DNA from: Scilla litardierei
Taxonomy: Eukaryota > Streptophyta > Magnoliopsida > Asparagales > Asparagaceae
Reading direction: 5' to 3'
Assembly (NCBI GenBank): GCA_030789695.1
Contig: CM061142.1
Span: 282,660,165 to 282,724,164 of the forward strand
Length of the DNA stretch: 64,000 bases
The translations under genes were made by a program, and so were the position numbers. The notes under the pieces were generated by a model. It was not told the origin of the DNA. It made no database searches and saw nothing but the letters and a program-made list of their open reading frames with translations. This document shows positions 11,541 through 23,202 of this stretch, piece by piece. The first letter of the stretch is position 1, and the number at the start of each line of letters is the position of its first letter.

Positions 11541-11926
11541 ATCCTAGCACAAACAAAAGAGAATTGAATTGAGATCAAAGGACAAAGGTCTAGAGATGTC
11601 CTATGACCGAAAGTAGATGTGTGTGAGTGCTCCATCATAGTTCTACTTCTAAGCTACATACTAGAAGAGATAAAAGAAAAATTACATTGACAAATAATCT
11701 CTTCTTTCCATCGTATGAGCTTGAAGTCTTTATGGAGCTTCAATCATCAATCTACGATCATCCAATTCATATCATTTGCCTTCAATCACGTTTGTGAGTC
11801 ATCAATTGCTAATTGATCTTCATAGTAAGCTTAGGCAATGGATTAACTGCAAAATAGGGGATAAGTCACAAGTATTTATGTTTGCTCATCATTAACACCA
11901 AGTAGGGAGAAGTCCAATACTCAACA

Positions 11927-12217
11927 CTGCTGGGTGTCTCTCTCTCCTCTGCTCTCTCTCTTCTCCTCCAATGGCTCCGAAAGTCTGGCGAACTCCTCCA
12001 GAGCCTCGCCAATGAGCTCACGAGCATGTCGGATGTGTCCATACCCAAGTGGAGTCCCAAATCGCTCCAAAATCCCTGAAAACTCATAAAACACTACGAA
12101 ACTCGAATATATCATCAGAAATGCAATATCGTAGTAAAATGTGGGATTTGGATGCGAAAATGGTATGAGATGCAATGAAATGATGATATGAAAATAGTAG
12201 AAAATATGGACACATCA
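11927..12217 (-). mobile_element. B0: LTR start fragment of a B1-related Ty3 element
   Basis: On the minus strand it starts TGATGTGTCCATATTTT at 12217 and shares with the B1 LTR the segment around TCAGG..ATTTTGGAGCGATTTGG, at a similar distance from the LTR start. Its right end interrupts the gag of C2. Its left end is cut by C1 at 11926/11927. It is therefore the 5' end of a minus-strand element whose remainder lies left of the window. Confidence 0.6.
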
Positions 12218-12218
12218 C

Positions 12219-13601
12219 AAATCGGCCAACGGAATTTGGCATACATTGGAGATTTCTCATGAAGTGTTACTTCAACATAAGGAAGAGGTTCAACCAACCA
12301 AGCCCGAGAAGAAAAAGGGAGTTGCACTCCATGTCAAGAAGGAGTCATTCAAGTGGAGAAAGAAGTTCCACCGGGAAGCTCCGAGAGAAAAAGAAGAAGA
12401 AGAAGATGTTAGCAATGATGATTACATCGAGCTTGCCAAGCAATTCAAGAATTTCAAGGCATTCCTCAAGGACAAGCAAGGTAAATCTTCGTCAAAGTTT
12501 GCCTCCAAGTCCAACAATTCTATTTGTTTCAATTGTAGAGGAAAAGGTCATCTTTCTACCGAATTTCCTTTCAAACCCACCAAAGATACCTATAAGGGGA
12601 AAGGGAATAAGAATTGGAAAGTCAAGTCCGAGTTCAAGAACCAAAAGAAGGGACTTATCGGCACATTTGATGATTCCGATGAGGACACATCATGTGATGA
12701 AGAAGAGGATGACAAAGAGCACGATCACATGTGTTTCGCAGCTTCTGATGATTCTTCATCAATCTCCTCTAGCTCAAGCGATAAAGAGATAGAGGCGTGG
12801 CTCAACTCCAAAGAAGAAATGTGCTTCATGGCTAATGGGGAAGAGTCTTTGTCAAGCTCAAGCGAGGAGGAAAGTGATGAGGAACTCAAGGAGGAAAGCG
12901 ATGAGGAAGTTGAGGAGGAAAAGCTATCCTACGAGGAGCTCGAATACCGCTTCAATGTGGCCTCTAACTTGGCAAGTAAGTTTATTAACTCATATGATAA
13001 ATTGAAAGCTAAATTTAAGAATGCTATGAGTAGGGTGCATGCTTTTGAATTTGCTAGTGTAATCCATGATGAAATGCATGATTGTGACACCAGTGAAAGA
13101 GACACACTTCTCTCTCAAGTTAAGGATTTGAGCTTGACTAATGATAATCATGTTGCTCAAAACCTTAGCTTAGAAACTCGCATTCAACAACTTACGTTGA
13201 AATGTGAAGAGGAATCCCGTAAGCTCAAAAGCTTTGTGTATTCTAGGGATTCACTCCACGATTTGCTTGAAAAACAACATCCGGTAAATCATAGAGGAGG
13301 TTTGGGATATATTCAAAATGTGGTACCCAAACCCACCTCTAATTCCTCTTACGGTGCAAATACAAGAAATATTGCTAAAGCACCTAAGAAGAATCACCAT
13401 GCTTTCTTGTACAACAATAACATTAACAAGAAGCATGTAGATCACAAGGTGAAGAGGAAGAATGAAGACTCTTCATTTTTTGGTAAGAAGCAAAATCCTC
13501 ATTCTTTACATGCCAAGAAATTCGTTTCTATACCTAAGTATGCCACGTCCATCCCTCTTGCAAAGGCAAAACCCTTACCTAGGAAATCCTTGAGTTTATA
13601 G
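12219..13601 (+). pseudogene. gag fragment of C2
   Basis: The frame is open from the junction with B0 (SANGIWHTLEISHE, a UBN2-domain piece) to the TAG-terminated end at 13601. Right after that piece it passes to the Lys-rich post-UBN2 part, so about a hundred residues seem deleted compared with the C1 and D gags. The zinc knuckle CFNCRGKGHLSTEF has Phe where the final Cys should be. A Ser/Asp/Glu-rich acidic stretch follows (about 12660-12930), then a helical coiled-coil-like tail. The truncated start and the broken knuckle argue that it is not functional. Confidence 0.8.
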
Positions 13602-13899
13602 ATTCCCACTAAGGTTAGTGTGCAAGCGAGGGATAGTTACATCTACTCTCTAGTTAGGGATGTGATCACCTCATGTGATTACATTAGGAAATCAAACTCC
13701 TCTTGGGTTTGGTTCCAATGTTTAGATTCATCACACATATGCATATTGCATGGGTATTGTGCTTAAATTTTTATTTTAGCATACCCATTGTTTGTGTGTG
13801 TTTCATGATTTTGAAAAATGTTTTCAAACTTATTTTTTTCATGAAAATGGGGACCTTGGGGAAGACATTGGCATACATGCATTTGTTGATCCATATGTA

Positions 13900-14749
13900 T
13901 GTCAATGGGGGAGTTATAATATGTAATATGTTTAAAATATCTTTAAAACATATTTTAACTCTCATTTTGGGTTTTTAATAAAGATCATTATTTACAATTG
14001 GTTATTATGGTCTTGATCTTAACCCATTGATATTGCCAACATGTTTCGTGTTATATCCCTTTTGGCAATATCATTGTGTATCATTGAAGCTTGATTTTTT
14101 CCATATCTATTGCTTTGATACACTTTAGGCACATGGCTCCAATATTTGTATATCAATTGGTAAAGGGGATTATTTTCCAAGATTCTTTGTCTACAATTGG
14201 TATTATCTCAATTGTTAGAGATTGTTTATCTTCTACTTTACAATTGGTATTAGATCCTAGAAGTCAATATTTGACCATTTCTATGATCTAGAGGGAGCAT
14301 GGGATAGTGATTGATGCCCACTAAATTTTTCAATTTGGTATCATACATCTCCTTATATCTTGAATATTGTCACATCTTTGGTTAAGATGACAAAGGGGGA
14401 TATTTTTTATGTCCACCTTTTTGACGATGTCAAGGGGGAGAGATATATGCATTATGTAAATGTAACTCTTGTATTTCATACATATGCATTTGGGGAGAGA
14501 TATATCTATGGGGAGAGATATATGGGATTGTATAAACCATTCATGTTTGCATGATACTATCTATTGCAAGTGATTTATGTAATCCATGCCTATTATATGT
14601 CACGATGACTTCATTTGGTATAATGAGTTTTTTTAGTATTGTGCATCTCATTGTATAATTGGTGCATATAAGTAGGGGGAGCTCATTAGCATTGTGCTTT
14701 ATTTCTTTGTGTTTTACATAATGTGTGTCATCATCAAAAAGTGGGAGAT
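13900..14749 (+). promoter_or_regulatory. Multiple polypurine tracts upstream of the C2 3' LTR
   Basis: Seven or more G-rich purine runs: near 13905 (AATGGGGGAG), 14163 (AAAGGGGA), 14391 (CAAAGGGGGA), 14431 (CAAGGGGGAG), 14491 and 14510 (GGGGAGAGA), 14672 (GTAGGGGGAG), and the proximal one AAAAAGTGGGAGAT at 14736-14749. The proximal tract primes plus-strand synthesis. Repeated tracts are known for Sireviruses. No ORF of note is present from 13602 to here. Confidence 0.75.
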
Positions 14750-15189
14750 TGTTGAGTATTGGTATTTCATACCAATCTTATTTTGATGATGATCACAACA
14801 GTATGTTGTTGCTAATGAATCTCTTGTTTTAGTCTCATAGTTTCATTTCAAGAATATCTTTCTTAGAGACTAAACACTTGGTGTAAGGATGGACATTAAG
14901 TGGAGAAGGGCCAAATCTTAGACTCAAGGGATGCCAAAGCTTGGAGATAATGAGAGCATCAAGGCATCAAGATTGAAGACATAGACTCTAAGGAAAGCAA
15001 TGTAATCCATGTAATATTTCCTTTATTGCTTTCTCTCTCATTTGAGTCTAGGTTAATGTAATGCCTTAATAGATGGTCTACTCATTTATGCATATGCATT
15101 TAGTCATCTTAGTGAGCCTTAGGATTATCATAGAATCCAACCTAATAGGTTCATCTTGACCAAAGACTCATTTGGAGTCTCTCGCTTTC

Positions 15190-15585
15190 CATCAGTCACC
15201 TGCTGAAGGATTTACAGTCGACTGGGTGATTTCTAGTCGCCTGTCGATCCTTCTACAGTCGACTGATATGCACTGCTCAAGTCAATATTTCTATTGACTC
15301 TACTTGAGCTTTTCGCAACAGTCGACTGATGCTCAGTTTACAGTCGCCTGTATATTTACAGTCGCCTGTGCATTGGTCAACAGTCGTCTGAGTAGCGTAA
15401 GTGCATAACTGCTTCTCTTTGTTTTTCTCCATCTCCTGCAGCAGTTGACTGATGAAGGATTTACAGTCGACTGACTATTTTATAGTCAACGGTATTATTG
15501 ACATCAGTCGCATGTATGCTTATATGGAGAAAGAGTGCAGCTCTCTGTTTTATTCCATCCCCTGCAATAGTCGCCTGCTGAAGGT
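15190..15585 (+). repeat. Palindrome cluster in the C2 LTR, left part
   Basis: Copies of CAGTCGACTG, CAGTCGCCTG and CAGTCACCTG with frequent 22-bp spacing. The cluster resumes at 20455 beyond the insertion. Confidence 0.85.
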
Positions 15586-16960
15586 TTTTGTAATACCACG
15601 TGTTCATATATGCGAGTATAATAAACTTATTTCTGGACGTATGTGTACGTATAAATTTTGGGTATTTTGTGAATTTTTCTTAATTTTTATAATTAAAAAA
15701 CTATTTTAAATAATTTTAAGGATTATTAGACATGAGAATATTTGGAATACTAGATGAAATATAGTATGTAATGAGTAGTTTGTATTAATTAGTGTATTTC
15801 TAATTTCCTAAAAAGTTTAATTTTGAAAAAAATCCATGATACTATTTGGAATACTAGATGAAATATAGTATGAAATATGACACATACACCTTCTTATGTG
15901 TCATATTCTCCTTAAACCCCACCTACTTCTTACTTATGGGTCTATATGCATGTTAACCATGGCTTAAGCCATGACACATAAGTATACACTTGGCCTTCTC
16001 TTGTTGCATGAAAGAGTGATGAGGATCAAAAGACGGAAAATACAAAAAGGAAAAGAAAAAAACAAAAGTTTTCATTCTCCCATCTCTCATCTTTCTCTCC
16101 CCCTTTAGGCCAAAAACCATTGCCATACTCAATTATTAGAGGAAGAAGAATAAGCTTGAAGAGGGAAAAGCTTCGGGTCATCAAGGATTAAGAACGGCAA
16201 GAGAAATTTTTGGATAACTTTTAATGTAGAGCTCCTATCATTCTTAGTAGAATTTGGTTTTAGAATTAGGGTTTAATTTAAGTTGGCATGCTATAAAAGT
16301 TTGTGTAGGAACTCAATTTGGATTTGGAAAATTTTTTTGTTTAAGTGGTGGACATCATGTTGAATTGTATCTCACTCTCATGTTGTAATGATTAGCTCTA
16401 ATTCTGTAAATTAGATGTTAAACATGTAATTAGCTAGATGAACAACATGTTGTAATTTACACAGAATTTGCTGAAATTTTAATAGCTTGCTGAACTTAAT
16501 TGGCTACATGGAAATGCATGAAAAAATATATGTTTCTCATATTGAAGTCTTTAATAACTTTCACGTTTACAAGTTTTGAAAATTCGAACCGAAAACTAGG
16601 GTAAAAATTCAGTTTCTGAAACTGGTCTGTTTTTAGACAGCCTGGGCACCTTTCAGTAAAATGAGTAGAAATCCATGCACACTTAATGAAATATTGTAAT
16701 CTTGGTGCCGTTGGAAAGCTGGCTTCAAGATCTTCAACTTGTAATTTTTCCTTTGTAATTTTCCGAAATCCTATATCTGCTTGTAACTGATAGAAAAATG
16801 GACTTGAACGGAACTTAGTTTCTGGTTCAGAATTCTGAAATTATACCTGTCAGGAGAAAATCCATCATAAATCACATATGTCAACTTAGTTTATGAAAAT
16901 TGGTCAGTAAAAGGAAAATACACATATCTACAACTTTTGTGAAGGGACCAGAGACCAATT

Positions 16961-18760
16961 TGTTGAGTATTGGACTTCTCCCTACTTGGTGTTAATGATG
17001 AGCAAACATAAATACTTGTGACTAATCCCCTATTTTGCAGTTAATCCATTGCCTAAGCTTATTATGAAGATCAACTAGCAATGGATGGCTCACATACGTC
17101 ATTGAAGGCAAATGACATGAATTGGATGATCGTAGATTGTTGATTGAAGCTCCGTAAAGACTTCAAGCTCATACGATGGAAAGAAGAGATTATTCGTCAA
17201 TGTAATTTTTCTTTTATCTCTTCTAGTATGTAGCTTAGAAGTAGAACTTTGATGGAGCACTCACACACATCTACATTCTGTCATAGGACATCTTTAGACA
17301 TTTGTCCTTTGATCCCAATTCAATTCTCTTTTGTTTGTGCTAGAATTATTTATAACAGCCGACTGCTTAACAGTTTACAGTCGCCTGTCTCAAAAACAGT
17401 CGACTGTGTTTTGGTCTACAGTCACCTGTTATGCACAGACTATTACAATGTAGTTTTGGGCCTTCTCTGATTATTTTGCACAGGCTACTGTTGAATGATT
17501 CACAGGCGCCTGTCCTAGTGACAGTCGACTGTGTATTGTAAATCAGTCGCCTGTCTCTCCTTGCCCAAACTCTGTTGGATCTGATTTCTACGGCCAGTCG
17601 ACTTATGCTGTATATACAGTAGACTGTCTATTAGATCAGTCGACTGTCTATGCTGCAACAGTAGCCTGTCTGTAAGTCATTTCTTTGATTCAGCTCTCTG
17701 GAAATTTCTCTTGCTTTTGACAGTCGTCTGTTCTGATTAACAGTCGACTGTGTTACTTGAATCAGTCGTCTGTCCTGTATCTTATGAGATTTCCAGTATT
17801 TATCTTAACTTACTCTTCTCTCGGCCAGTCGCCTGTCGAAGAAATTACAGTCGCATGTTGGTTTAACAGATGACTGTCTTTGCTTCAGCAGTCGACTGTC
17901 CACGTGGTAAGTTACCGTTATGAATTCTCACCTACCCTTGCTGACTGTGCAACAGTCGACTGTGGATTGTTCAACAGTCGACTGTCGCGAGTTCAGATTA
18001 TATCCGTTGAGATTTTTTCTCACAGATTCTGATTGGTTTTTTGCCTAAACTGTTTTGTGGATTTGAGAAAGCTATAAATAGAGCTTCTACTGTTTCATTG
18101 GAAGACTACTCATTCATTGCAAAATCCTTCAAGCTTTCATTTCCAAAGATCAAAGCTCTCAAATCCAAAGCCCTAAGTATTTTCAAATCTTGTTCTCTTG
18201 CTCTCCAACCTAGAACCAAAGATTGATCTTCTAGGCAATTGGTGCAGTCAAGAGAAAGGGCTTTCTCCTCTCTTCCAAGAGAGTTCTTCAACACACATCA
18301 CACGTCTCCTTCAAGTTCTACTTCAAGGCATAGGTGATTGTAAGTGTTGCTTTCATATTTCATAACTTTCGTTATTTGAATTGTGCTCTCGGTTGTGAGA
18401 GTGGTTTTGCTTGCTCCCTGGTTGTGGGAGTCAAGGTCATCGATTGTATTCGATTGCACGTGTAGGGTTGCTACAAGTGGGCTATAAGGAAACCTCAAGT
18501 TAGTGTTCTAACTTGAGTATCCGGTGGTATCCGGGTGGTAGGGACGTAGGATTACCGGGAACAAGTCGGGAGTTGACTTGGGTAATCCGAACCCTTGAAA
18601 TATATCTGCGTTTGCGTGTGTTTCTCTTTAGGTCGTTTTTCTATTCCGCACTATTTGTTGGATTGCATTTTATTTGGCGTAAATTCCTTTTAAATTTGCA
18701 TAAACACTATTCAACCCCCCCCCCCCTTCTAGTGTTTTCCCCATAGACAGGGTCCTTACA
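16961..18760 (+). mobile_element. Solo LTR of the C1 family with perfect TSD
   Basis: 1800 bp, starts TGTTGAGTATTGG, ends CCTTACA, and is flanked on both sides by CAATT (16956-16960, 18761-18765). It aligns throughout with the C1 5' LTR (10110-11926, opposite strand), including the TATA box near 18071, the palindrome cluster and the leader hairpins. A run of 12 C residues (18716-18727) lies near its end. Confidence 0.95.
17360..17990 (+). repeat. C-family palindrome cluster in the solo LTR
   Basis: Many ACAGTCGACTGT-type copies, e.g. the pair near 17952-17984 with 22-bp spacing. Position and arrangement match the C1 LTR. Confidence 0.85.
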
Positions 18761-20454
18761 CAATTCTGACTGTAGATATGCTAAAAGTGATGTTCTTTCT
18801 GCTGTAACAGTTTAGACAGATTCATACATCATGCTACTATTATGCTTTGTCTCAAGTTTTGTTTAAATTATGTATTCAAGTTTATCATACGTTATGTCCC
18901 ATGTGATAATAATGATGTTATCAAGCTTCATGTTAATGAGTAAGCTAGTTCAATGTTAAATGTTGATATGTTTTGTTATATACTAGAGGATTAAGTTTAT
19001 GGTTCATGAATTTGTTATATCGAATGGAGCATGTCGAAGCTCTTAGTATGAATGCAAAGACGATGGTCGTTGTTGGACCACAACATCGGTGAAATTATGA
19101 AAGAAATGGAAATATATGAATGCGGTTTTGAGACCGCTGAAATGAATAAATGATGAACTATTCCATAAACTGAGAGTGAGGCAGAGTGATGACATCGGAG
19201 TGCTCGGTCCATTCTTGAAATGGGTGAGACTCCAGATGTGGGTTTGGGGGAAAACGGGTAAACTTTAGGTGTTAAGGAGCGGACCGTAGTACTATTTTTC
19301 TCACTCGCCACGTCACTCCCGAAAGGGGGAGTTGACTAGAGTTGGAGAGGCCGGTGGTGTGCTTGTGTCGCACCATGTCTGCTAATTGATGGTTTTCTCT
19401 ATTTTCCACAGAAAACCCGAGATGAGTCTCGCTCTAGTGCCCTGCCCCGTTCAGGTACGGAGTTACGAGAGGCCCCTCCAGTGCCTGTGTCGCTGGTGGT
19501 GGTACCATTTTTCACCCACCTTGGGTGAAGTCCGACTCCTTAGCGTCCTACGGTTTACAGGGTTTCCAAACATGAGAATCAATAACTTAAAGTAATTGTC
19601 TTTTAATTATAAATATTTTTATCCCATGCTTACTTGTTTCTCTGTTAAGTTAATGTTGTTAACTCATGCTGATTCATTCCATTGTTTATTATAAATGTCC
19701 AGTACTTGCATGTTAATATGTTCTCCCACTTACCTCCAGCACTTGCATGTTATAACATGGTTACTTATGCATGTTCACAAGTTCTTCCTTGATGCTTACA
19801 CATCGTGTTGTGATTACTTTTATGCCCTGAGACCATTACTTGTTAGACCACCCTCCCTAGATGGGTAAACCAGCTCTAAAACTGGGTTCTACTAGAGTGT
19901 TAGGAGTTTCTACTGGGTCACGAGTTGACGTGTCCCCATTGACTTTCAGGTTGTGTGAGTTGGATGTTGGAGTTAGAGGTTGGAGCTTTGGAGTTGGTGA
20001 ACAGTTGTAGGATTGGGTGGCGAGGGGTATGATGAGAGACTTGTACTTTGGTGTTTCTTTTTCGAGTAGACCTTTGTACCAAGAGTTGTGAAGATGAAAA
20101 TGTTGGTACTGTATAATTTGGAACTGGACTTGGAGTTGTATAAGATTATCGTTGTCTCAGTGTAGCTTCCCTATTTTATACCCCTTGAACAGATGGTGTA
20201 TGTAAAAGAATGTATCAATGTATTAAATAAATGAAATATTGTACTTTTGTTTATTTCTCAGTATTATATCTGTGATGGAGTTATACTTGTACTTCCCAGC
20301 ACGTACGTAGTGGCCTGTGGAGTTTTCTGTTCCGAGCGAAACTTCTCTTCTCTCTCCTCGTTTTTCTTCACACCTGTAGTTTCAAGAATACCTGATACGG
20401 ATTTGTACTTATCGGGTATCCTGGGAAGCGGGTTGTGACAATTTTTTAGGCGGC

Positions 20455-20570
20455 TGTCCTGTTTACAGTCGACTGTATTGACTTCATCAGTCGACTGTCC
20501 TGGCTCAGATTATAGCCGTTGGATATTTTCTAGCCGTTGAACAGTCGACTGTCATTTGTTCATTAGTCAA
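20455..20570 (+). repeat. Palindrome cluster in the C2 LTR, right part
   Basis: Continuation of the CAGTCGACTG cluster after the inserted solo LTR, ending about 90 bp before the TATA box. Confidence 0.8.
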
Positions 20571-20931
20571 CTCTCCTTGACATTTCTGCCCAGAAACTAG
20601 CGTTGCAGCCTTGTGCTTTTTGCTGTTTTTTTTTTGGGTTTTGAGGGTTGATATAGGGTTCCTATATATATGGGTGTGCTGCGTTTATTAGAATTTCTTG
20701 ATGCTATTGAAGATCATAAGAGATCAATAAGCCACTCTCAAACTCTCTCATTTTCCTCTTTGAGCTCTCATTCCTCTTCATGCATTGAAGTCCAGCTCAA
20801 GGGAAATCATCCAAGTGCTTTCAAGCCAATCTCAACCCGTGGAGATCCTCTTCCATGCCTTACATTCATATATGAGTAAGTATCTCAAGGCATAGGTAAG
20901 AGTATTTATTTTACTTGGTGATTCTTGTAAC

Positions 20932-21218
20932 ACTAATTCTCTTTGTGGGAATTAGTCGTTCTCTCTTTGTGGGAGTTTATCTCTTTGTGGGATAAGGATA
21001 TTCTCTTAGTGGGAATAACTCTCTTTGTAGGAGTAACTCTCTTAGTTGGAATTTGGTGTCCTAGTGTAGGGCTAACCCTAATTCTCTGATTGGGAGTTAG
21101 TAATTCTCTAGGTGGGAGTTTGACCCCTGTGTAGAGTTGGTTGGGTCCTTGTGTAGGGCAAAATCCTCTTGGTGATGTATCTCTTTGTGGGATTTGTATT
21201 CACTTCTCTTTGTGGGAA
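20932..21218 (+). other. Array of about nine stem-loops with a constant 9-nt loop (C2 LTR)
   Basis: The loop TCTTTGTGG (variants TCTTAGTGG, TCTGATTGG, TCTAGGTGG) is flanked by paired arms that differ from copy to copy. ACTAATTC pairs with GAATTAGT (20932-20956), TTATC with GATAA (20977-20995), TATTC with GAATA (20999-21017), ACTC with GAGT (21018-21034), CTAATTC with GAGTTAG (one G-U pair, 21078-21100) and AATTC with GAGTT (21102-21120). Shorter stems sit at 20961, 21179 and 21204. The closing pair is always C-G. It lies downstream of the LTR TATA box, so it is probably transcribed. Confidence 0.75.
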
Positions 21219-21437
21219 TATAGTGCATATTGGTGTGGCTGGACGTACCCAAGTTTTGGGGAACCATGGTAAAATCTTGTGTTTTGGTTTGGATTGATTG
21301 TATCAATTATTTTCTCTTGCATTTATTATTCCGCATTTGTAAGTTTAATTTTAATTGGACAATTTTATTGCCATTACACTATTCCCCCCCCCCCAGTGTG
21401 TTGTTGTTAGTATTGCAAGGATAAGACGATCCTTACA

Positions 21438-21583
21438 ACATGGTGTCACAGACGCTGTCTTCCCTCACGTCGCTTTCACGGGCCCGAGAGAAATCGGTGT
21501 GCTTGCATGAAAGTCCGTACATACACCGAATACTCTTCGATGAAGATAGCAAACCTCTTCAAAAAAGTCCGCGTCATATAATA
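21438..21583. other. Sequence after C2; primer-site-like start, otherwise nothing recognised
   Basis: Directly after the LTR comes ACATGGTGTCACAGAC, loosely like a tRNA-iMet primer site (TGGTATCAGAGC) but with mismatches. No gene is recognised. The C2 TSD cannot be checked. Confidence 0.3.
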
Positions 21584-21613
21584 CTAGTCATAACCCGTGC
21601 CATAAGGGCACGG
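21584..21613 (-). mobile_element. Helitron-like 3' terminus
   Basis: On the minus strand a hairpin (CCGTGCC pairing with GGCACGG, 21613-21595) is followed 7 nt later by CTAG and then T. This is the layout of Helitron 3' ends (hairpin, CTRR, insertion before T). If real, the Helitron body extends rightwards over the gene exons near 23.2-23.6 kb. I could not find its 5' end. Confidence 0.4.
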
Positions 21614-22135
21614 TTCATTTTAAATATTCCCCCTCAAAAAAACAGATCCCCTAATTTTAGACGAAAAACAATAAGTATATCACAACAATTGTTATTTAGT
21701 TCCCCAAAAACGTTAGGTCCCACAAAATTTAGTTCATAACAGAGAATTTAGTTCCCTCAAAAAATTTAGGTCTCCTCAAAATTTAGTTCCCGTAAGATTT
21801 AACATGTGTCCTACAGACACGATTTATTTAAAATATTGCCCCTCTCAAAATTTTGGATCCCCTAATTTTAAACGAATGACAATAATTTAAAGCGCAGTAA
21901 TTGTTATTTAGTTCTTCCAAAAAATTTAGTCCACCCAAAATTTAGTTTCCTTGTTCATTCAAAACATTTCTCCCCTCAAAATCTTGGATCCCCTAATTTG
22001 AAACAAACAACAATAATTAAATCACAATAATTATTATTTAATTCATCCAAAAAAACTTAGTTCCTAGCTACAATTTAATTCCCAGCAGCTTCAGTTCTCC
22101 TCAAAATTTAGTTTCATTAGAGAATTCAGTTCAAG
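21614..22135. repeat. Three degenerate AT-rich repeat units
   Basis: Units sharing GATCCCCTAATTTTA (starting near 21645, 21856 and 21987), each followed by CAATAA...AATTGTTATTTAGTTCC-like sequence. No coding potential. Possibly the inner part of the Helitron-like element. Confidence 0.5.
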
Positions 22136-23202
22136 GTTTTTTTATTGGTGATTGATAAAAAATTTGTCAGTATTCACACTGGATGTTTTAGTGTCAAAAT
22201 GTTTTCCTATCACTGTAGTGTTCATGATGGATCACTCCACCAAAATGATCGTAGGCGTCGTTCTGGCTATTTCTATATCGGATGGATTAGTGCGCTTGTG
22301 TTGGCATTTTATGTCAAGTTATCATACAAATTTTAGAATGCATGTAAAGCATATGAAGAGGACTTTGCACAACAGATTGGAACAAAAAATTCAGCCTGGA
22401 TGCATATCAGAAACCATTACTGGGAGCTCAATTTGTATAGGCTTGGAGATGATCATAAAAATTTAGCCTACACAAATGAGGATTGCAGCAAATCATAATA
22501 ATCACACAAACCATTAATGCGATCACAAACTAGCAGCTCATAAAACATTAGTGTGATCACAAACCAGCATATCATAAAAATTCAGCCTATACAAATGAGG
22601 ATTTGACACATAATCAAAAATTCGGTTTGGAATCAAAATCCTGAATACACATAACCAAACCCAACTATACACATAACCAAACCCAACTCCTTGCTTGCAA
22701 GTAAATTGAAATGTAATAGGCAACATCCACATTTTCCATGCGAACCCTTGAAATTTAGTTAACTTAAAAAAGACCATAAGCTTGCAGCAATTGATATAAT
22801 GATGTGGTCGTGGTGTGTATCTTGAGAAAAGGGGCATAAAATCTATAAGATCATAATCATATGATCCCAAATTAGTTACATAAAACACGCAACAACATCT
22901 ATACCCTCATACACCAAAACTGGGCATAAAACAATCAAATTCTCATCCAATAAACCAACCTTTCAATTAAAAAACATCTGTCAACCACATCATCGTATGC
23001 AAATTCTGAGGCACGCACATCATCGTAAATCACCACGAGATCTGTCCATCGCCGCCAGAATCCCAGGAATCTCTTCACTCAGAATTGCTATGGAATCACC
23101 CAGGAATCTCACTCACGCACATCATCAAATTCTGAGGCACGCACATCATCGTAAATCAAAAAGCTCAATACAGTCAAAAAGCTCAATACAGTATAAAATG
23201 GT
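22136..23202. other. Non-coding stretch with short direct duplications
   Basis: AT-rich and without a convincing ORF; it may be the 3' UTR and downstream of the minus-strand gene that ends at 23203. Short duplications occur: a 14-bp CACATAACCAAACCC-like repeat near 22650, ATTCTGAGGCACGCACATCATC twice (near 23004 and 23128, described in pieces), and AAAAGCTCAATACAGT twice (23158-23190). Confidence 0.4.

Larger units (their letters stand above)
8431..11926 (-). mobile_element. C1: Sirevirus-like copia element, 5' part, minus strand
   Basis: The 5' LTR (11926-10110), a tRNA-iMet primer site and a gag gene interrupted by A1 at 8430/8431 are visible. The 3' part lies left of the window. Gag with a UBN2-type domain, a CCHC knuckle and a long coiled-coil tail, plus palindrome-rich LTRs, are Sirevirus traits. 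It is inserted into the B0 LTR fragment; the predicted right TSD copy is CTGCT (11927-11931). Confidence 0.8.
10110..11926 (-). mobile_element. 5' LTR of C1
   Basis: 1817 bp, starting TGTTGAGTATTGG (11926) and ending CCTTACA (10110) on the minus strand. It matches the solo LTR at 16961-18760 end to end. A TATA box (minus TATAAATA) is near 10785-10793. Palindromes lie upstream of it and stem-loops downstream. Confidence 0.9.
15589..20440 (+). mobile_element. Large solo LTR (chromovirus-like), carrying a nested solo LTR
   Basis: It begins TGTAATACC and ends GGTTGTGACA, flanked by GTTTT and ATTTT (a 5-bp TSD with one mismatch). Subtracting the nested solo LTR (16961-18760 plus its TSD) leaves about 3.05 kb with no coding potential. 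Ends and size resemble the long LTRs of Tekay-type chromoviruses; that assignment is inference. No internal region, primer site or polypurine tract is present, so a solo LTR left by recombination is the simplest reading. Confidence 0.6.
12218..21437 (+). mobile_element. C2: Sirevirus-like copia element, 3' part
   Basis: A gag fragment (12219-13601), non-coding sequence with repeated polypurine tracts (about 13900-14749) and an interrupted 3' LTR (14750-21437). No pol gene lies between gag and the 3' LTR, so the element is non-autonomous. Repeated polypurine tracts before the 3' LTR are a Sirevirus hallmark. The 5' part lies left of the window. Confidence 0.8.
14750..21437 (+). mobile_element. 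3' LTR of C2, split by a solo LTR
   Basis: It starts TGTTGAGTATTGG directly after a polypurine tract and ends CCTTACA at 21437. Positions 15589-20440 are a later insertion; without it the LTR is about 1.84 kb, close to the C1 LTR. It contains CAGTCGACTG palindromes on both sides of the insertion, a TATA box near 20662-20670 and a stem-loop array (20932-21218). Confidence 0.8.

Noticed and set aside
10875..18000. Regular short palindromic repeats that look CRISPR-like
   Set aside because: The repeats are degenerate, spacers are short and themselves partly conserved, they sit in LTR control regions of plant retroelements, and there are no cas genes.
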